DNA of 18,069 bases from an uncultured Kiritimatiellota bacterium (GTDB lineage Bacteria; Verrucomicrobiota; Kiritimatiellia; RFP12; UBA1067), in the NCBI GenBank assembly GCA_934635385.1, contig CAKTZI010000059.1, forward strand, positions 1 through 18,069. The letters run 5' to 3'. Below are positions 15,700 through 18,069 of the stretch, piece after piece. The notes beneath the pieces were generated by a model. It saw only the letters and a list, made by a program, of their open reading frames with translations. It was not told where the DNA came from and made no database searches. Made by a program: the position numbers and the translations under genes. Within the stretch, counting starts at the first letter, position 1; each line of letters begins with the position of its first letter.

Positions 15700-16553
15700 A
15701 GATTTCAATCGTTACGGCCGTCTGGAATCGCGTGGAGACGATTCGTTCGGCGCTGGAGTCCGTCGCGCGGCAGAAGACGGACGGCTTTGAACTCGAACAT
15801 ATCCTCGTCGATGGAGGGTCAACCGATGGTACGGCCGAGGTCATCCGCCTGTATGCGGAGGACGTGCGCCGCGCCGAGGCGGAAAGGCGCGAAGGGGACT
15901 CCGCCGGAAAGTTCACGGTTCGCTGGGTGTCCGAGAAGGACAGGGGGCTTTACGATGCGATCAACAAGGGCATTCGGCTGGCGACAGGCGATGTCATCGG
16001 CCTTGTCCATTCGGATGACGTCTTGGCCGAGGACGACACGTTGGCGAAGATCGCGCAGGCGTTTCGTGCCGAGGTCGATGCCACGTATGCCGATGTTCGG
16101 TTCGTCGTCGGCGGGAGGACGCTGGACGAAATTCGCCAACAGCCGACGCGGCGCTATTGCACAGGACGCTTCTTTCGTCGCTGGATGTTCCGTTTCGCGA
16201 CGTTCCCGGCGCATCCGAGTACGTTCGTGCGTCGTGCGTGCTTCGAGAAGTACGGACTCTATTCGCTCGACTACCCGATCTGTGCGGACTTCGAGCTGAT
16301 GCTGCGCCTCTTCGTCACGCATCGCATCCGGACGCGCTACCTGCCGATCTGTACGCACGTCATGCGGATGGGCGGCCTGTCCACGGGCGGGTTTCGGAGC
16401 AATGTCGCCATCAACCGCCAGGATCTCCGCGCCTTGCGGGCGAATGGCGTTTGGTCGTGTCTGCCGCTCATCTACCTCAAGTACCTGTTCAAGGTCTGGG
16501 GCTTCATCTTCCGTAGGCAGATTCTGTGCGCTCTGTCTTCTCGTGCGGCATGA
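15696..16553 (+). CDS. GT2-family glycosyltransferase (WcaE/WfgS-like)
   Basis: A 285-residue inverting GT-A glycosyltransferase. MKISIVTAVWNR opens the domain, followed by HILVDGGSTDGT (35-46), WVSEKDRGLYDAINKGI (77-93), the signature of the WcaE/WfgS-like branch, and the metal-binding acidic pair in HSDD (D107, D108). Residues about 195-225 (CADFELMLRLF) carry the downstream acidic region. The C-terminus (SCLPLIYLKYLFKVWGFIFRR) is hydrophobic and basic and probably sits on the membrane. The frame is open far upstream, but the ATG at 15696 is chosen because it starts the first strand, overlaps the previous stop (ATGA) and has GAGGGGGG about 9 nt upstream. It is the last gene of the polysaccharide operon, followed by a terminator. 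Confidence 0.88.
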   Translation: MKISIVTAVWNRVETIRSALESVARQKTDGFELEHILVDGGSTDGTAEVIRLYAEDVRRAEAERREGDSAGKFTVRWVSEKDRGLYDAINKGIRLATGDVIGLVHSDDVLAEDDTLAKIAQAFRAEVDATYADVRFVVGGRTLDEIRQQPTRRYCTGRFFRRWMFRFATFPAHPSTFVRRACFEKYGLYSLDYPICADFELMLRLFVTHRIRTRYLPICTHVMRMGGLSTGGFRSNVAINRQDLRALRANGVWSCLPLIYLKYLFKVWGFIFRRQILCALSSRAA

Positions 16554-16567
16554 AAAAAGTTACGAAA

Positions 16568-16594
16568 CCCCCTTGCGCGCACGAGGGAGTTTTT
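16568..16594 (+). terminator. Rho-independent terminator of the glycosyltransferase operon
   Basis: CCCCCTTG (16568-16575) pairs with CGAGGGAG (16582-16589) with one mismatch and one G-T wobble around a 6-nt loop, followed by TTTTT (16590-16594). It lies 14 bp after the GT2 stop. The -35 box and spacer of the tRNA promoter are embedded in the same bases. Confidence 0.6.
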
Positions 16595-16602
16595 GATATA
16601 CT
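16573..16602 (+). promoter_or_regulatory. Promoter of tRNA-Val
   Basis: TTGCGC (16573-16578), an 18-bp spacer, then TATACT (16597-16602) preceded by TG at 16594-16595, an extended -10. The tRNA begins 13 bp after the -10 box, leaving a 5' leader of only about 5 nt. Confidence 0.65.
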
Positions 16603-16614
16603 ACACGCCATTGA

Positions 16615-16691
16615 GGGCTATTAGCTCAGTTGGTTAGAGCGCTTCCTTGACATGGAAGAGGTCAGTGGTTCGAATCCACTATAGCCCACCA
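16615..16691 (+). tRNA. tRNA-Val (anticodon GAC), CCA encoded
   Basis: A complete cloverleaf can be read. The acceptor stem GGGCTAT (16615-16621) pairs perfectly with ATAGCCC (16681-16687). The D arm is GCTC/GAGC (16624-16627, 16637-16640). The anticodon stem CTTCC/GGAAG (16642-16646, 16654-16658) encloses loop TTGACAT with anticodon GAC (16649-16651). The T arm AGTGG/CCACT carries TTCGAAT. Discriminator A is followed by an encoded CCA (16689-16691). Length 77 nt. GAC reads valine codons GUC and GUU. Confidence 0.97.
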
Positions 16692-16734
16692 CCCGTTAAA
16701 CGCTAGGTTGGTTTAGGCGCGGTAGATGTTGAGA

Positions 16735-16765
16735 TGGCAAAAGGTGCGAATGTAGGCTCTTGCCA
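16735..16765. promoter_or_regulatory. Imperfect 9-bp inverted repeat overlapping the -35 of the DUF1016 module
   Basis: TGGCAAAAG (16735-16743) and CTCTTGCCA (16757-16765) are reverse complements at 8 of 9 positions with a 13-nt spacer. The right arm contains the whole -35 box TTGCCA. A position like this suits an operator for an autoregulatory protein, such as the HTH-like product that begins just downstream. It is not followed by T residues, so it is unlikely to be a terminator for the tRNA. Function inferred from position. Confidence 0.35.
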
Positions 16766-16789
16766 ACGTGTTATTACAAATGGTACAAT
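16760..16789 (+). promoter_or_regulatory. Promoter of the DUF1016 module, extended -10
   Basis: TTGCCA (16760-16765), an 18-bp spacer, then TACAAT (16784-16789) preceded by TG at 16781-16782, giving TGGTACAAT. The -10 box is exactly 10 nt before the ATG of the 33-codon ORF at 16800, the same spacing as at the ATPase gene. Confidence 0.6.
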
Positions 16790-16799
16790 ATGCGGCGTT

Positions 16800-16901
16800 A
16801 TGCGGGCAGTGAATCGATACGAGCAGATGTTCCTGAAGAGCCTACTCCTTCGGATGAAGGAGCTGGGTGTCTCACAAACTGAACTCGTAACTGGGGCGTG
16901 A
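16800..16901 (+). pseudogene. 33-codon leaderless ORF resembling a truncated XRE-type HTH regulator
   Basis: The ORF encodes a 33-residue peptide whose latter half, LLLRMKELGVSQTELVTGA, resembles the first helix and start of the second helix of XRE-family DNA-binding domains (pattern: helix, L-x-LSQ-x-ELA). It then stops at TGA 16899-16901, before the recognition helix. I found no continuation of the domain in the other forward frames just downstream. Its ATG sits 10 nt after an extended -10 box, as at the leaderless ATPase gene, which suggests a genuine translation start. The ORF ends 6 bp before the nuclease ATG. It may be the remnant of a regulator or antitoxin gene, or a short leader peptide coupled to nuclease translation. 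The HTH resemblance is pattern recognition only. Confidence 0.4.
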
Positions 16902-16907
16902 AAGAGA

Positions 16908-18017
16908 ATGGCAGATGCGGCAAGAGGAAAGCGGAAAATCGCGGAGAACGAGGCATTCGCTCCGTTGATTTCGACATCATTGCCAATAACATTGGATTGC
17001 GTTGGCGATATTCGTGAGATTATAAGTCGCGCTCGGCAAAGTGTGGTGCGGCACGTGAATCTTTCCATGACGCTGGCCTATTGGCTTATCGGGCGGCGAA
17101 TTGTTGTCGAAGAGCAAAGGGGAAAGCGCGCGGCATATGGCGAGCGACTCCTTCAGCGCCTATCACGCGAATTGACTGCTGCTTTTGGCAAGGGGTTTGC
17201 GGAGCCTCAGCTTCGCAATTGTCGTTTGTTTTATCAAGCTTACCCAAGTGAAGAAGCAATTCGATACGCATTGCGTATCAAATTGAGCTGGACGCATCAT
17301 CGTGCGATTATGCGGGTTGGCGATCCAAAGGCACGTGAATTCTATTTGCGGGAGGCATCCGAACGAAATCTGAGTGCGCGTGAAACGGAGCGTGAGATAA
17401 GCAATCATGCGTATGAACGAGTTCGTGCGCATCAGATACAGACTGAACAGCTTGGGAATGAGCCGACCGTACAGGTTTCGCCTAATCAAATTCTCCGAGA
17501 CCCCGTTGTCGCCGAGTTTTTGGATTTGCGAGAGAATCTGCGCGGCAAAGAGAAGAAAGTCGAGAAGCGCATTCTGGACAATATCGAATCGTTCCTGCTT
17601 GAACTTGGCAAGGGCTTTTCGCTTGTTGGACGGCAAGTGCGCATACCGACAGAGACGTCCGAGAAATACATAGATTTTGTATTCTATAACTATATCCTCA
17701 AGTGTTTCGTTCTTGTAGACCTTAAGACGTCTCGTCTCACGAGCCGTGATATTGGACAGATGGACACCTATCGGCGAATGTATGATTCGCTCAAGAAGCC
17801 AGAGGGAGATAATCCGACAATTGGGATATTGCTTGGAACAGAGGTTGATGAGACTGAGGTCGAGTACTCGATTATGGCGGAGTGCGAGCAGATGTTTGCG
17901 ACAAAACTCTTGCCATATATGCCGACCAAGGAAGAACTGCAGTTTGAGATTGAGCGTGCGCGAACACGGACGGCTCTTCATACGTCGGCGAATGCACCCT
18001 TATCCCGATTTTTTTGA
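16908..18017 (+). CDS. DUF1016 (YhcG-type) PDDEXK nuclease family protein
   Basis: A 369-residue, full-length member of the DUF1016 family. The N-terminal DUF1016_N domain spans about residues 27-170 (HVNLSMTLAYWLIGRRIVVEEQRG, YGERLLQRLSRELTAAFGKGF, LRNCRLFYQAYP, LSWTHHRAIMRV). The C-terminal nuclease domain spans about 195-350, with ELGKGFSLVGRQVRI, YIDFVFYN (D256), VLVDLKTSRLT (D271-x-K273) and IGQMDTY (Q284), a complete PD-(D/E)xK-type active site. Family members occur in accessory and defence-type regions and near restriction-modification genes; the substrate is not established. The start at 16908 has only weak GAGA upstream, so translation may be coupled to the small ORF ending 6 bp before. 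The gene is visibly AT-richer than the hydrolase genes and lies just beyond a tRNA, both consistent with horizontal acquisition. It terminates in a 7-T run. Confidence 0.92.
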   Translation: MADAARGKRKIAENEAFAPLISTSLPITLDCVGDIREIISRARQSVVRHVNLSMTLAYWLIGRRIVVEEQRGKRAAYGERLLQRLSRELTAAFGKGFAEPQLRNCRLFYQAYPSEEAIRYALRIKLSWTHHRAIMRVGDPKAREFYLREASERNLSARETEREISNHAYERVRAHQIQTEQLGNEPTVQVSPNQILRDPVVAEFLDLRENLRGKEKKVEKRILDNIESFLLELGKGFSLVGRQVRIPTETSEKYIDFVFYNYILKCFVLVDLKTSRLTSRDIGQMDTYRRMYDSLKKPEGDNPTIGILLGTEVDETEVEYSIMAECEQMFATKLLPYMPTKEELQFEIERARTRTALHTSANAPLSRFF

Positions 18018-18035
18018 CTAGCCCCTGATTTCCCC

Positions 18036-18053
18036 GGACGCAAAACGGCGTCC
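18036..18053. other. Small hairpin downstream of the nuclease gene
   Basis: GGACGC (18036-18041) and GCGTCC (18048-18053) are perfect reverse complements around AAAACG. No T run follows on the + strand. It could be a weak terminator or the start of an intergenic element cut by the window end. The loop region shares the 9-mer GCAAAACGG with the palindrome region near 9835, which may be chance. Confidence 0.35.
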
Positions 18054-18069
18054 CTCCCTCGGTTCCGCT

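Noticed and set aside
16615..16691. An integrated element bounded by a repeat of the tRNA 3' end.
   Set aside because: I could not find a second copy of the tRNA 3' end downstream within the window, and no integrase is encoded. An attachment site could lie beyond the window end.
16908..18017. The nuclease plus small ORF as a classical toxin-antitoxin pair.
   Set aside because: The 33-residue ORF lacks a complete DNA-binding or toxin-neutralising domain, and DUF1016 is not an established toxin family, so only a weaker claim is made in the findings.

Overview
This is a GC-rich stretch in which every protein gene I can support lies on the + strand, mostly in tightly packed, translationally coupled runs. 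Tandem secreted SUMF1-domain proteins, Gram-negative-type signal peptides and lipoboxes, GH28 and GH36 hydrolases and AAA/DUF4143 ATPases suggest a glycan-degrading bacterium of the PVC superphylum, most like gut or rumen Kiritimatiellota. That placement is inferred from gene content only; no phylogenetic marker other than a tRNA is present.

Layout. (1) 1-77: an array of a 10-bp tandem repeat at the window edge. (2) 106-4265: three tandem secreted SUMF1 (FGE-sulfatase fold) paralogues, each with a conserved N-terminal beta-rich domain and each lacking one of the two catalytic cysteines of true formylglycine-generating enzymes. (3) 4265-9801: overlapping genes for a clan GH-A-like exported glycosidase and a large GH36-GH28 fusion. 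A hairpin terminator follows. (4) 9848-12372: a promoter with an extended -10 drives an apparently leaderless AAA/DUF4143 ATPase, coupled to a second exported GH28. (5) 12322-16553: a promoter inside the 3' end of that GH28, followed by a perfect inverted repeat, leads into a surface-polysaccharide cluster: ElyC/YdcF-like DUF218 protein, GT4, SAM methyltransferase, second GT4 and GT2. (6) 16568-16691: a terminator overlapping the promoter of tRNA-Val(GAC). (7) 16735-18017: an AT-richer accessory module beside the tRNA, made of an inverted repeat at a promoter, a leaderless 33-codon ORF resembling the start of an XRE-type regulator, and a DUF1016 (YhcG-type) PDDEXK nuclease.

How they may work together: the exported hydrolases would remove alpha-galactose and cut or trim pectin-like polymers at the cell surface, possibly with the SUMF1-fold proteins as surface binding or display proteins. 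The downstream genes would build or modify the cell's own surface glycan. The AAA/DUF4143 gene and the tRNA-flanking DUF1016 module look like accessory insertions. The strongest unusual points are the GH36-GH28 fusion, the cysteine-deficient SUMF1 triplet, two promoters with identical 10-nt gaps between -10 and ATG (leaderless starts), the inverted repeat that overlaps the ribosome binding site of the DUF218 gene, and the truncated regulator upstream of the DUF1016 nuclease.
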